A DNA stretch of 56,440 nucleotides from an uncultured Schlesneria sp. (GCA_903899985.1 CAIULL010000258.1:1-56440), one strand, 5' to 3'; counted from the stretch's first letter, positions 1 through 9,011 are shown. Notes: a model not told the origin generated them from the sequence alone. Program-made: numbers and translations.

Positions 1-777
1 CCTCACACCTGCAGTGGCGATCGAAGGCGATGGCGGAGGGGGCGAACCCCTTTTGTCGAACCTGAGCGGAGTCTCGTACTTTTCCTCAATTAATTACCCA
101 CAAAAACTGGCGACGAACCGAAATTCTTTTGGCAAACGACGGATGTCGCCGGTTTGCATCGATCGACCAATCTCCAGTACTGATCATAATCTGGCTGAGG
201 TTCTTGTCGGGGTACTTGCTTCGTCGTCATTCAATTTGATGAAGACGCTCGCAGTCACACGAACCGGCCATTCCCGCTTTTGACACGTTATGGCGGGTCA
301 ACTTTGTCAGGCTTTTCCAGTAAATCACCACGTGTCATAACCCGTCGCGCGGGCGTTCGCTCGATGCGCGCCGCTACCGCTCCAGATGTGGGCCGAGAGC
401 CCGCATGACAACTACCAACAACCGCGCCGTACAACGGGATCGATTGAAGAAGAATCATTCGTTTGAACTTCCTGATGAACCTGTCATCTCAAGCAGGTTT
501 CGTCACACGACGTCGTCGCTGCTGATTGGAAATGTAACGTCGTTGAACACAATTTTGTGATCTAAAACGGGAGAATCGTTCGGCATTTTGCCGTGAATAC
601 GCTTGGCTGCGTATGTTGGGGACAGTCGACGGTGAAGCTGAGTATATATGAGCACTGAACAAACGGGCATAATTGGGACCCATGTAGAATTGTGTTGAAT
701 TGATCGATCTGAGATTGTCTGCAGAATCGGGTCGCGGCGATTGAAGTCGACAGCAGGGAACGCTAACGAGCAATGTT
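1..777. other. Left-edge stretch without a recognisable gene
   Basis: No open frame here resembles a known family, and the short frames on either strand have no convincing ribosome binding site. A hairpin is visible at 386-406 (ATGTGGGC, five-base loop, GCCCGCAT, one G-T wobble). The last 100 bases must hold the promoter of the following gene, but no clear -35/-10 pair is seen. A gene cut by the left edge cannot be excluded. Confidence 0.4.
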
Positions 778-1683
778 ATGACAGAAGATCAGCCAGATCG
801 CGAAATAATCTCGATTTTCAATAAGAGCCGTACCATGACACCGACATCGACTGTTTCCACCAAGAGATGGAAGGGGGTCGCGCTGGGGTTAGCCTTGGCA
901 TTGATCGGCCTGATTGTCTGGGATGGAGCCGATCGTCGAGCGGCTGATGCGACGCAACCGCTGGTGCAAAGCCTGCAAGCTTCAGTCAAACACGAATCCC
1001 CTGACAATCTGAAGCTGGCCAGTTTTAACATTCACGGCGGAAAGGGATCGGATGGTGTAAGAAGCCTGACGCGCACGGCTGAACTTCTTGCTGACAGTGA
1101 TTTCGCCGGTTTGTACGAAGTCAAAGCGATGTCGGACGGCGCGGTTCCGAATCAGGCTGTCGCACTGGCGAGAACAGGTGACGCGGGCTGGCTGTTCGCA
1201 GCAACCGAACGACGTTGGTGGTCAGATCACTTCGGCAATGGATTGATTTATCGGATTCCAGTTCGTTCCATCCTACGAGTTCCTCTGGTGAATACTCGCG
1301 GCAAAGCCTACCGGAACGCGATTTTTTCGACGGTTGAATTGCAACGTGCAACAGTACGGATTGTCGCGGTCCATATTGACCGGGAAAATGATCGACGCCA
1401 GCAGCTTCAATCAGTCATTGAATTGTTTCTTGGCCTGCAGAAGCCGTGTCTTCTGATGGGAGATTTGAACACGATCGCCACTGATCCGCTGCTGGAGGAT
1501 TTGGTCGCCAAGCACGATGTTCGCAGTCCTCTGCAGGAATCATTGGAGGGACATTTACCCTCGCAAAACATCGATTGGATCTTCACGCGAGGGCTGAGGA
1601 CCGTTTCCGTGAAACTTGTCGAAAACACAGCGTCGGATCATCCACTGTTGAAGGCGGAACTGGCACCGGATGTGACTGAATAA
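778..1683 (+). CDS. Exported or membrane-anchored endonuclease/exonuclease/phosphatase-fold protein
   Basis: A 301-residue protein of the EEP (DNase I-like) superfamily, metal-dependent phosphodiesterases that cut nucleic acids or phospholipids. The full set of family motifs is visible: SFNIHGG with Asn84, GLYEV with Glu114, VHID (His199, Asp201), GDLNT (Asp229, Asn231), IDWIF (Asp266) and SDHP (Asp287-His288). A hydrophobic segment at residues 34-48 should act as a signal peptide or anchor, so the catalytic domain probably works outside the cytoplasm. A second in-frame ATG at 835 gives a shorter, more typical signal sequence and may be the real start; neither start has a strong Shine-Dalgarno. 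The gene stands alone and faces the next gene tail to tail across a hairpin. The substrate cannot be read from the sequence. Confidence 0.85.
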   Translation: MTEDQPDREIISIFNKSRTMTPTSTVSTKRWKGVALGLALALIGLIVWDGADRRAADATQPLVQSLQASVKHESPDNLKLASFNIHGGKGSDGVRSLTRTAELLADSDFAGLYEVKAMSDGAVPNQAVALARTGDAGWLFAATERRWWSDHFGNGLIYRIPVRSILRVPLVNTRGKAYRNAIFSTVELQRATVRIVAVHIDRENDRRQQLQSVIELFLGLQKPCLLMGDLNTIATDPLLEDLVAKHDVRSPLQESLEGHLPSQNIDWIFTRGLRTVSVKLVENTASDHPLLKAELAPDVTE

Positions 1684-1774
1684 AACAAAGCAATGCCTTG
1701 TCGAACCTCTCAATCGGGGTTTTGTTGCACTGCTGCCGGGAAGCAGTCTCTAGTAATTCTGTCAGTCAAAGAGC

Positions 1775-1802
1775 ACAGCTTGACCGAGTACGGTCAAGCT
1801 GT
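1775..1802. terminator. Perfect hairpin between convergent genes
   Basis: A perfect inverted repeat: ACAGCTTGACCG (1775-1786), loop AGTA, CGGTCAAGCTGT (1791-1802). It lies between the 3' ends of two convergent genes and so could end transcription from both sides. There is no long T tract on either side, so it may be a dispersed palindrome serving as terminator. The core CTTGAC/GTCAAG recurs in the hairpin at 35231-35258. Confidence 0.6.
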
Positions 1803-1843
1803 ACAGAAACACTGCGCTACGCTCTGATACGGCGCGATGCGCA

Positions 1844-2128
1844 TTAATGCTTGTAAATCTTGTGTTGCGGACGGCCTGATAGGATTTGCTCCTTGCCCCA
1901 GGTTGTCACTGCTCGGAAGGCATCGCTGCGGATAAATTCCTGAAACGCCGCTTCGTCTGACCACTCGCTTGTGATCAGGAACGAGGCATCGTCGCTGACG
2001 TCGTTCCAGAGTGTTGAACTGGTATGTCCCGGCGCAGCGCGTAACGCTCCGATGACGGCACTGAACTTCTCCTGGAAGTCTTTTTGTTTGCCAGGCAACA
2101 CGTGGTAATTCATTCCGACTGTAACCAT
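1844..2128 (-). CDS. Antibiotic biosynthesis monooxygenase (ABM)-like small protein
   Basis: A protein of about 95 residues with the ferredoxin-like alpha/beta pattern of the ABM family, small dimeric proteins that include cofactor-free oxygenases and haem-degrading enzymes. Visible signs are the opening strand MVTVGMNYHV, the central strand SFLITSEWSD followed by the helix EAAFQEFIRSDAF, and a closing basic strand. The chosen start is the ATG at 2128; an in-frame start at 2194 would add 22 residues that look unlike the family. It is monocistronic, between convergent and divergent neighbours. The substrate is unknown, and a purely structural or detoxifying role is possible. Confidence 0.75.
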   Translation of the reverse strand: MVTVGMNYHVLPGKQKDFQEKFSAVIGALRAAPGHTSSTLWNDVSDDASFLITSEWSDEAAFQEFIRSDAFRAVTTWGKEQILSGRPQHKIYKH

Positions 2129-2327
2129 TTTGAAATACTTCTGGTGAGAGATCGCAAAGCAGCAAACATCGGGATCTCCCGTTTCATCCGGCACATGGCG
2201 TGTTACACATGAGTGCTGATCTTGCAGTGAGAGACGATGCTTGTGCCCAGCTTAGCAGTCAGGGTGACGCCTCACCATCTGGTGAGATGCGACTTTGTAG
2301 AAATGATAGTTGACCTGACAAATCTAA

Positions 2328-2347
2328 GGCGGAGTCTTTGCTCCGCC
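2328..2347. terminator. Hairpin downstream of the FGGY kinase gene
   Basis: GGCGGAG (2328-2334), loop TCTTTG, CTCCGCC (2341-2347). It lies about 80 bases past the stop codon of the leftward kinase gene, where a terminator is expected. No run of U follows the stem, so factor-independent termination is only likely. Confidence 0.45.
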
Positions 2348-2429
2348 GAGCCAACACTTCAAAGTCAGTTTACGCATCGATTCGGCCGCACAGCAGTGGC
2401 TTCACACTCCCAGCTTCAGATTTTTCAAT

Positions 2430-3881
2430 TCAGGCATCGGTCGTCGTGTGGATCAATGTTTTGGCAGCGTCTTCCAGGTTTGCAAAGACTTTGGCTCCGA
2501 CGCTGGCGACTAATACGGCTCCGAAGGCGGCTTCTTCACGGTGTTGCGTGAATTGCATTCGTAAACCAAACGCCTGAGAAACGATTTCGGCGAGAAGCGG
2601 ATTTTCGCGAAGTCCGTTACCGGCGGCAATCAGTTTTGTTGGTCTTTTCCCGGTGACGTTGATGATGGCCTGGAATCCGTCGTGCAGCGAACGACTCATC
2701 CCTTCGAGCACTGCTCGCGCCAGATGGCCGGCGTTGAAATTGTGTGGCGAAAGGCCCGCGATCGAACCACGTACGGCAGGGTCCAGTCGCGTTCCGGAAA
2801 ATCGAGGTTCACAGCACAGGCCGTCAGCACCCGACGGGACCTCACGAGCCAATTCGTTCATGACCTGATAAAGCTTTTTCGTCGGAGCAGACTGAAAGAG
2901 ACGACGGCCGACATCGGCAAAAAACTCTTCCAGGACCTGATACGACCAGCCACCCGCAAGACCGACATTCGAAAGCAGATTACCTCCGCAGGGAAAGGGA
3001 CGCAGTTCGATCGGGGCGACAAATTCGATTCCGTCGGTAAACATCGCGACCTGGGCACCCGTCCCGACATTGACGAGAACGCTATTCCTGCGATCAGCAA
3101 CACTTCCCAGGAAGCTGGCCTGATGATCGCCAATCGCCGCGAAGACAGGGGTTCCGGCGGGTAAACCCGTCAATCCCGCATGTTTACCGGTCAATCTCCC
3201 GACGAGTTCATTCGCTTCGTGGACTTCTGGAAACAGTGAACGTGACAACCCAAGAGCCGTGATCGCTTCATCGTTCCAGTCCCGTTTGCCAACATCGAAC
3301 ACGCCGCTACTACCGGCGCAGGATGGCTCGGTGATTGGCGGCTGTTCTGTGACTGCGGCGGTGAAGTAGTCCATGATAAACAGCGCACGCGAGTTTGCGG
3401 GCAACGCGTGTCGCTTTGCCAATTCAAACAGTGTCACGGCCATAAAACCGGGATGCAGCCAGCAACCGGTTTGGTGCCAGGCTTCGTGACCAATGGCGGC
3501 ACGAGTCGCTGTAAGCCATGTCAAATCACTCCCTGGCATGCGATCCAGGGCTCGTCGATCCTGCCAGTTAATCAGCGGAGAGACAGGTCGAAGTTCGGCA
3601 TCGACCAGGACCATTCCGTGCTGTTGTCCCGTCACACCGATGCCCACGACTTCGCTGACTTTTGACCCTAATTGTTGTGACATTTGAACGAGGCATCGGC
3701 ATGCCGCCGAAAGAATCTTTTCGGCTTGCCATTCGGATCGGCTGCGCGCCCGATCAGCCTCGGATGTGATGTTGGCATCATTTGTTGCAGAACCGATTGC
3801 GATGATTTCGCCCGACAAAGCATCGACGGCAAGGCTGGTGATCTTGGTTGTGCCCAGATCGACACCGACAAGTACTGGCAT
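2430..3881 (-). CDS. FGGY-family carbohydrate kinase (sedoheptulokinase/xylulokinase type)
   Basis: A 483-residue ATP-dependent sugar kinase of the FGGY family, close to the usual length of about 490. The N-terminal ASKHA fold begins with the phosphate-1 loop GVDLGTTKIT; GVTGQQHGMVLVD and LINWQDRR form the sugar-site region, IGDHQASFLGSV holds the probable catalytic Asp, and the C-terminal lobe has AAGNGLRENPLLAEIVSQ followed by EEAAFGAVL. The TGQQHG and WQDRR motifs fit sedoheptulokinase and xylulokinase best; the sequence alone does not separate them. The start at 3881 is supported by the Rossmann-like strand starting at residue 3. No isomerase, transporter or regulator lies beside it, so the context gives no substrate. 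It is transcribed divergently from ompH. Confidence 0.85.
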   Translation of the reverse strand: MPVLVGVDLGTTKITSLAVDALSGEIIAIGSATNDANITSEADRARSRSEWQAEKILSAACRCLVQMSQQLGSKVSEVVGIGVTGQQHGMVLVDAELRPVSPLINWQDRRALDRMPGSDLTWLTATRAAIGHEAWHQTGCWLHPGFMAVTLFELAKRHALPANSRALFIMDYFTAAVTEQPPITEPSCAGSSGVFDVGKRDWNDEAITALGLSRSLFPEVHEANELVGRLTGKHAGLTGLPAGTPVFAAIGDHQASFLGSVADRRNSVLVNVGTGAQVAMFTDGIEFVAPIELRPFPCGGNLLSNVGLAGGWSYQVLEEFFADVGRRLFQSAPTKKLYQVMNELAREVPSGADGLCCEPRFSGTRLDPAVRGSIAGLSPHNFNAGHLARAVLEGMSRSLHDGFQAIINVTGKRPTKLIAAGNGLRENPLLAEIVSQAFGLRMQFTQHREEAAFGAVLVASVGAKVFANLEDAAKTLIHTTTDA

Positions 3882-4126
3882 AGGGAATCTTTCATGAAAA
3901 TATGGATTTAACGATCATTCTGACATGTGGCGAATTCTGCCGATAGACATCGATTTCCTTAAATTTGACAGACGAAATTCATTCTGCAGGTTTCTTCGTA
4001 TTGACGAGAATTCCGGGCTGTGCAAAATGCCGTCGTCTTAGCCTCTGCCCGTCTGCAACCAATGGAACTGGTTGATCTGGTGGATGCGACAACAAATCAA
4101 GATGATTTCCATCCGTTCGGCCACGC

Positions 4127-4133
4127 AAAGGAG
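4127..4133 (+). promoter_or_regulatory. Ribosome binding site deciding the ompH GTG start
   Basis: AAAGGAG sits ten bases before GTG 4144. It is the only strong Shine-Dalgarno in this area. It favours the GTG over the in-frame upstream ATGs at 4072 and 4102, and the GTG start yields a clean signal peptide. Confidence 0.7.
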
Positions 4134-4143
4134 TGCCTCAGCC

Positions 4144-4806
4144 GTGAAGAAAGTTATCGTTTCGGCATCTGTAATCGCCCTATTGGCTGGCGTTCTCGCG
4201 CTGACGGGGGACGCTTGGAGTCAGAATAAGGAACCGGCTGCGGCCGCGACCAACATCCCTCACAAGGTCGGTCTGATCGACATGGCCTATGTCTTCAAGA
4301 ACTACAAAAAGTTCGAATCACTTCGAGAAGACCTGAAGGTCGAAATCTCGGAGAGTGAAGAAAAGGCCAAGGAAATGCAGAAGGGAATCGTCGAACTTCA
4401 ACAGAAGATGAAAGGTCTGGTTGAAGGGGCTCCCGAGTATTCGAAGTATGAACAACAGGCAGTCAAGCAGGCTGCAGAATTCGAAAACTTCCGCCGTCAG
4501 ATGTCCCGTGAGTTCCTCAAGAAGGAATCACAGATCTATCTGCAGGTTTACAACGAAGTTTCGAAGATGGTCGAAAAGTATGCGACCCACTTCAACTATA
4601 CCTTGATCATTCGCTTCAATCGCGAAGATCTCGACACCGAGAACCCACAGCAGTTGCTGCAGGGGATGAATCGTCAGGTCGTTTACTATCGCCCGAACGA
4701 AGACATCACCACGCCAGTTCTCGAGAGCCTGAACAAGAAGTTCAGCCCGGAAAAGAAAGACGCTCCTCAAGAGGCCAAGGCCCCTCGTGGGAATCCTAAG
4801 AACTAG
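4144..4806 (+). CDS. OmpH/Skp family periplasmic chaperone
   Basis: About 220 residues. Skp/OmpH proteins are trimeric periplasmic chaperones that hold unfolded outer-membrane proteins on the way to the BAM complex. The start at GTG 4144 gives the signal peptide KKVIVSASVIALLAGVLALT with probable cleavage after the following GDAWSQ. The mature protein opens with the family strand HKVGLIDMAYVFKNYKKF, followed by a charged helical stretch (EDLKVEISESEEKAKEMQK and beyond) typical of the coiled-coil tentacles, and a returning C-terminal strand region with FNYTLIIRFN. The last 25 residues are Lys/Glu/Pro-rich. It lies just before lpxC, a classic outer-membrane neighbourhood, but a strong hairpin separates the two, so they are probably not a simple operon. 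Confidence 0.85.
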   Translation: MKKVIVSASVIALLAGVLALTGDAWSQNKEPAAAATNIPHKVGLIDMAYVFKNYKKFESLREDLKVEISESEEKAKEMQKGIVELQQKMKGLVEGAPEYSKYEQQAVKQAAEFENFRRQMSREFLKKESQIYLQVYNEVSKMVEKYATHFNYTLIIRFNREDLDTENPQQLLQGMNRQVVYYRPNEDITTPVLESLNKKFSPEKKDAPQEAKAPRGNPKN

Positions 4807-4832
4807 TCCGGTTCGATGGACTTGAAACGCCT

Positions 4833-4860
4833 CCGACCCTGGATTGATCTCCAGGGTCGG
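4833..4860 (+). terminator. Terminator after ompH
   Basis: A perfect ten-base-pair stem, CCGACCCTGG and CCAGGGTCGG, with an eight-base loop, followed by TTT. It lies 27 bases past the ompH stop. It also argues against any upstream start of lpxC, since a long version of lpxC would be translated through this hairpin. Confidence 0.75.
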
Positions 4861-5007
4861 TTTCCGTTCTCTCTTCTGCTATTCGTTATCCACAAGCCCG
4901 TGGCCGCATTTACAACGTCCTGCGATTTTCAAATCGGCTCGGCGGCGGTCTCACCTTTCCGAACTCAGCGATCCGGATGTGGTGAAAGGCAGTGCAGGGT
5001 GAAATTC

Positions 5008-5886
5008 ATGATTCAAAGAAGTCAACGCACGCTGAACGGTCCTGCGGAATATCGGGGCTTCGGGTTCCTGACCGGAGCCGACGTGAAGGTCTCGTTTCTG
5101 CCGGCGGACGAAAACTACGGAATTCGCTTTCAACGGGTCGATTTGAAGGGGACACAGCCAATCCCCGCTCGGTTGGATTTCGTCCTTCCCCGACAAAGAC
5201 GAACCGCCATTTCAGCTCATGGCGCAACCGTGGAACTGATCGAACACGTCATGGCGGCGCTCGCCGGTTTGCAGATTGATAACTGCCTGGTCTGTCTCGA
5301 TGCCCCGGAACTGCCTGGAGCCGACGGATCGTGTCTGCCGTTCGTACAGGTCTTGCTCGAGGCAGGAATCACCGAACAGACGGCTCGACGTGAAGTCCTC
5401 GTTCTTCAATCTGATGATCGAACGGACCCTGCTGCTGACGGTTCACAGATTACAGCGGGACCGGTTTTCCATCGGAGTCTGGTTGTGACCTATGAGCTCG
5501 ATTATGGGCCGCGGTCACCGATCAAGCCGCAGTTGATGACGTTTGAATTTTCGTCCGAACGGTTCATCAGGGAGATTGCCTTCGCCAGAACATTTATTCT
5601 GGAAAGCGAAGTTCAGGCGCTGAAATCCCAGGGATATGGCTCACGTGTGACTGAAAAAGATCTCTTAATCTTCAGCCCACAGGGCGTGATCGGCAACGAA
5701 TTACGTGCGACCGATGAGTGTGTCCGCCACAAAATTCTCGACTGTATTGGCGATTTTGCATTGCTGGGCTGTGACGTCCAAGGTCATTTCCGAGCCTATC
5801 GATCAGGCCACAATCTGAATCATGCGATCTGTGAAAAAGTCCGATTGAATCAACAATTTAAGTTACCCGTTTGCGAGGCGGCTTGA
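5008..5886 (+). CDS. lpxC: UDP-3-O-acyl-N-acetylglucosamine deacetylase
   Basis: About 292 residues from ATG 5008. LpxC is the zinc amidase that makes the first committed step of lipid A synthesis, removing the acetyl group from UDP-3-O-acyl-GlcNAc. The zinc ligands are visible as His80 in IEHVMAAL, His241 and Asp245 in RHKILDCIGD, and the general acid/base His268 lies in YRSGHNLNH (GHALN in most members). PGADGSCLPFV at 103-113 is the usual substrate-passage motif. The frame is open upstream to 4816, but that stretch crosses a terminator hairpin and carries no family sequence; GTG 4999 is a minor alternative. It lies 104 bases before lpxA in the same direction, so the two are probably co-transcribed. 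Length is close to the usual 300. Confidence 0.92.
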   Translation: MIQRSQRTLNGPAEYRGFGFLTGADVKVSFLPADENYGIRFQRVDLKGTQPIPARLDFVLPRQRRTAISAHGATVELIEHVMAALAGLQIDNCLVCLDAPELPGADGSCLPFVQVLLEAGITEQTARREVLVLQSDDRTDPAADGSQITAGPVFHRSLVVTYELDYGPRSPIKPQLMTFEFSSERFIREIAFARTFILESEVQALKSQGYGSRVTEKDLLIFSPQGVIGNELRATDECVRHKILDCIGDFALLGCDVQGHFRAYRSGHNLNHAICEKVRLNQQFKLPVCEAA

Positions 5887-5990
5887 ATGACATATCCGTC
5901 TTTCCATTGAAATCGAATCATTGACCGGCTGATCCATCGTTGAAACATTCAAAGTCCAAATCATCAATTGACGTTCTCAAGGACGACACC

Positions 5991-6839
5991 ATGGCACGAA
6001 CGATCTCACCTTTGTCGCAAGTTGATGCTCGAGCACAGATTGGCGACGATGTCGAGATCGGCCCATTTTGTGTCGTTGGTCCGCACGTGACGATTGGAAA
6101 TGGATCCAAACTGGATAGTCATGTGGCGATTGTCGGTCATACTACGATTGGCGAACGAAATCGTTTCTTTCCTGGATCGGTGATTGGTGGTGAACCACAG
6201 GACATCGGTTACAGCGGTTCAGCGACTCGAGTTGAAATTGGTGACGACAACTTGTTTCGTGAAGGGGTGACGGTCAATCGTGGTGCGGATAAAGAAGACG
6301 GAGTCACCCGGATTGGTCATCGCAATTTTTTGATGGCAAATGCCCACGTCGCACACAATTGTCACGTTTATAATAACGTCATCCTTTGTAACGGAAGCCT
6401 GTTGGGCGGGCATGTTCACGTGCAGGATTATGCGATCGTCTCGGGTAACTCGGTCGTCCATCATTTTGCCACTTTAGGAACCGGTTGTTTCATCAGCGGC
6501 GGCTGTCGAGCGCCTCAGGATATCCCACCGTACATGCTGGCCGCAGGCAGCGATAATCCCGAGATCATTACCGTGAACGTCGTCGGAATGCGTCGCCGAG
6601 GGATCTCTGAAAACGCGATTAATCTTGTTCGACAAGCCTTTAAGCTGATGTTCCGTGAACACGTCAAGCTGGAAGAGGTTCGTGAACGACTGGCCGAGAA
6701 AACGGAAGGAGTGTTCCCGATCGAGCTGATGACGCTGCTCAACTTCTGTGAGCAATCGGCCAAGGGAAAGAATGGTCGTGCCCGTGAAGCTTTGCGTTCA
6801 CAACCTGCCGCCGCAAGCGAAGGGCAAAAAGCAGCATGA
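5991..6839 (+). CDS. lpxA: UDP-N-acetylglucosamine acyltransferase
   Basis: About 282 residues from ATG 5991, which has AAGGA seven bases upstream. LpxA transfers a 3-hydroxyacyl chain from ACP to UDP-GlcNAc as the first step of lipid A synthesis. The N-terminal 190 residues are a left-handed beta-helix with hexapeptide repeats (for example IGDDVEIGPFCVVG, LDSHVAIVG). The catalytic base His122 lies in AHVAHNCHVYNN, aligned with His125 of E. coli. The C-terminal helical domain starts at VNVVGMRRRGIS, the usual position. The tail is basic and Ala-rich. An in-frame start at 5940 is weaker. The enzyme normally works as a trimer in the cytoplasm, and together with lpxC it indicates a lipid A-bearing outer membrane. 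Confidence 0.93.
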   Translation: MARTISPLSQVDARAQIGDDVEIGPFCVVGPHVTIGNGSKLDSHVAIVGHTTIGERNRFFPGSVIGGEPQDIGYSGSATRVEIGDDNLFREGVTVNRGADKEDGVTRIGHRNFLMANAHVAHNCHVYNNVILCNGSLLGGHVHVQDYAIVSGNSVVHHFATLGTGCFISGGCRAPQDIPPYMLAAGSDNPEIITVNVVGMRRRGISENAINLVRQAFKLMFREHVKLEEVRERLAEKTEGVFPIELMTLLNFCEQSAKGKNGRAREALRSQPAAASEGQKAA

Positions 6840-6868
6840 AACCGAACGAAGTTGTGAGTTTTCGAAGT

Positions 6869-6918
6869 GTGGGCTTTAGCCCGCACGAGATGTAACGGCT
6901 CACGGGCTAAAGCCCATG
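6869..6918. repeat. Paired GGGCTTTAGCCC palindromes
   Basis: GTGGGCTTTAGCCCGCAC at 6869-6886 and CACGGGCTAAAGCCCATG at 6901-6918 are inverted copies of each other, each with an internal GGGCT..AGCCC palindrome. They lie between lpxA and the following oxidoreductase gene. Such elements look like dispersed intergenic repeats and can form a strong hairpin that attenuates readthrough. Confidence 0.6.
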
Positions 6919-6977
6919 CTACGGCAAACATCTTATCTTTCAGTATCAGCACCAATTAATACGAATAGGCTTTAAGA

Positions 6978-8063
6978 ATGGATCGGTTGCGAGTTGCTGT
7001 GATTGGCGTTGGAGCCCTTGGTCGACATCATGCTCGCATTCTCAGTGAAATTGACGGCGTTGAACTGGTGGCTGTCGCGGACAGCCAGGCTGAACGTGGT
7101 CAAGAGGTTGCCACCCGACATCAGACTCGCTGGGTGGCGGATTACCGTGATTTAATCGCCAACAAAACTGTTGACGCTGTCTCGGTCGTCGTGCCAACGG
7201 TTGCTCATCGCACCGTTGCCGGTGCATTCCTTGAGAAAGGGATTCCCGTACTTGTGGAAAAGCCTCTGGCTGGAAATGTCACGCAGGCAAAAGAACTTGT
7301 CGAGCTGGCCCGTCGAACCAAATCGTTATTGCAGGTTGGTCACATCGAACGATTTAATCCAGCGTTCCAGGCGGCTCAAAAAGTCATCGTCTCGCCCAAA
7401 TATATTCGTTGCGAACGAACCAGCACATACACGTTTCGATCAACCGATATCGGTGTCGTTCTCGATTTGATGATCCATGACATTGATCTTGTCCTGTCGC
7501 TGGTGCGCAGTCCATTACGCAGCTGCGAAGCCTTCGGGGTCGGAGTCATGGGTCAGAATGAAGATGCGGCTCAAGCCAGGCTTCGCTTTGAAAATGGCTG
7601 TATTGCCGACCTGACGGCAAGCCGAATCTGTCCAACAGTCTCTCGTTCGATGACGGCCTGGTCAGCAACCGGTTGTGTGACCGTGGATATGCATCAGCGG
7701 GAAGTGAAGCGATTCTCTCCCGGTCAGGCGTTAACCCAGGGGACGCCACCTCTGGAACGTGTGGCTCAACCAGGCGCCGATCTGGAAGCCTTAAAAAAGG
7801 AAGTCTTCGGTCAATTTGTGAATATTGCCAATGAGGCGGTCGAAACGACAGGGCCCGACGCGTTATCGCAGGAATTACGCGAATTCGTGCAGTGTGTGAG
7901 AACCGGTGCCGCACCGCACGTTGACGGTGTTCAGGCGCTGGAAGCGATGATTGTCGCTAACGAAGTTCTGCAAGAGATCGCAACCCACCGTTGGGATGGA
8001 CATCCCCACGGAGCCGTGGGCCCCTATCCACGAACTCCGTTTTTGCCGAAAAAAGCGGGGTAA
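6978..8063 (+). CDS. Gfo/Idh/MocA family NAD(P)-dependent oxidoreductase beside lpxA
   Basis: A 361-residue two-domain sugar oxidoreductase. The N-terminal Rossmann fold has GVGALGRHHARIL (residues 10-22) for NAD(P) binding, the family Lys in VEKPLAG (Lys95), and GHIERFNPAF (121-130). The C-terminal domain carries MIHDIDLVLSL (165-175), holding the Asp-x-x-x-His-like catalytic region. Family members oxidise or reduce a hydroxyl of a sugar or cyclitol. The position straight after lpxA suggests a nucleotide-sugar substrate; in some bacteria a member of this family (GnnA) oxidises UDP-GlcNAc at C3 for amide-linked lipid A. No partner aminotransferase (GnnB) is seen nearby, so that role is inference. 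It ends three bases from the convergent ispH. Confidence 0.85.
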   Translation: MDRLRVAVIGVGALGRHHARILSEIDGVELVAVADSQAERGQEVATRHQTRWVADYRDLIANKTVDAVSVVVPTVAHRTVAGAFLEKGIPVLVEKPLAGNVTQAKELVELARRTKSLLQVGHIERFNPAFQAAQKVIVSPKYIRCERTSTYTFRSTDIGVVLDLMIHDIDLVLSLVRSPLRSCEAFGVGVMGQNEDAAQARLRFENGCIADLTASRICPTVSRSMTAWSATGCVTVDMHQREVKRFSPGQALTQGTPPLERVAQPGADLEALKKEVFGQFVNIANEAVETTGPDALSQELREFVQCVRTGAAPHVDGVQALEAMIVANEVLQEIATHRWDGHPHGAVGPYPRTPFLPKKAG

Positions 8064-8066
8064 TCT

Positions 8067-9011
8067 TCACGCCTTGGCGGATTGCAGGACTCGCAGTTCC
8101 CGTGGCAACGGGAACGAAACGTGTTCTTCGCGAATCGTGACTTCTTCAACGGTCGCACCAAATTCCTTGTTCAGCCACGTAATACAGTCCTGAACAACCA
8201 CTTCGGGAGCACTGGCTCCCGCAGTGATCAGGACGGTTGATTTATCGGCGAACCATTCACGGTGAAGTTCTTGAGCACCATCGATCAGGTGCGATGGTTT
8301 ACCGAACAACGCTCCAATTTCCTGTAGCCTGCGACTGTTAGAGCTGTTCTGGCTGCCGAGCACGATGACGATGTCAGATCGTTGCGCCAGTTGTTTTACG
8401 GCATCCTGTCGATTGGTCGTGGCGTAACAGATATCTTCCTTCGGCGGACTTTCGATATGTGGAATCTTCGCTTTGAGCGCGTCGATCACTCGTCCTGCTT
8501 CTTCGACGCTGAGTGTTGTTTGCGTCAAATACGCAATCTTGGCACCATTGGGAAATGATAAAGCATCGACGTCCTGCGGGTCTTCGACTAGCGTGATACT
8601 TGACGGGGCCTCTCCCATCGTTCCGATCACTTCGTCATGCCCTTCGTGTCCAATCAGAATGATGTGATAGCCATCGCGAGCGTACTTGATCGCCTCAAGA
8701 TGTACTTTCGTCACCAGCGGGCATGTGGCGTCGATGGTCTGCAGTTTCCGAATCCGTGATTGTTCACGAATTTCTGGTGAAACTCCATGAGCTGAAAAAA
8801 GCAGAATCGACCCTTCAGGAACTTCGGCGATCGTATCAACGAAGGTGACGCCTTGTTGGGTAAATCGTTCGACGACGTACTTGTTGTGCACAATTTCGTG
8901 GTAGACGTAGATGTTCGGACCAAACATCCGAATCGTTTCGTCCAGACATTCAATTGCCATATTCACACCGGCACAAAAGCCGCGAGGATTTGCCACGAGG
9001 ATTTTCATCAA
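8067..9011 (-). CDS. ispH: 4-hydroxy-3-methylbut-2-enyl diphosphate reductase
   Basis: A 314-residue iron-sulfur enzyme, the last step of the MEP isoprenoid pathway, converting HMBPP into IPP and DMAPP. The three cluster cysteines are present: Cys13 in GFCAGV, Cys97 in DATCPLV and Cys195 in DICYATTNRQ. The proton-relay Glu127 and His residues lie in GHEGHDE. SAHGVSP and the C-terminal GASAPE are also family signatures. Length and motif spacing are normal and the enzyme is expected to be fully active. It converges on the Gfo/Idh gene with almost no space, and its own promoter must lie in the 9012-9090 interval. Confidence 0.95.
   Translation of the reverse strand: MMKILVANPRGFCAGVNMAIECLDETIRMFGPNIYVYHEIVHNKYVVERFTQQGVTFVDTIAEVPEGSILLFSAHGVSPEIREQSRIRKLQTIDATCPLVTKVHLEAIKYARDGYHIILIGHEGHDEVIGTMGEAPSSITLVEDPQDVDALSFPNGAKIAYLTQTTLSVEEAGRVIDALKAKIPHIESPPKEDICYATTNRQDAVKQLAQRSDIVIVLGSQNSSNSRRLQEIGALFGKPSHLIDGAQELHREWFADKSTVLITAGASAPEVVVQDCITWLNKEFGATVEEVTIREEHVSFPLPRELRVLQSAKA

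Noticed and set aside
489-773. A 94-residue minus-strand frame at the left edge, and a plus-strand frame at 14-283
   Set aside because: No family resemblance, no Shine-Dalgarno and unusual composition; kept as a stretch without a recognised gene.
4816-5007. Extended N-terminus of lpxC
   Set aside because: The extra codons cross the ompH terminator hairpin, and the sequence has no LpxC features; ATG 5008 begins the family sequence.
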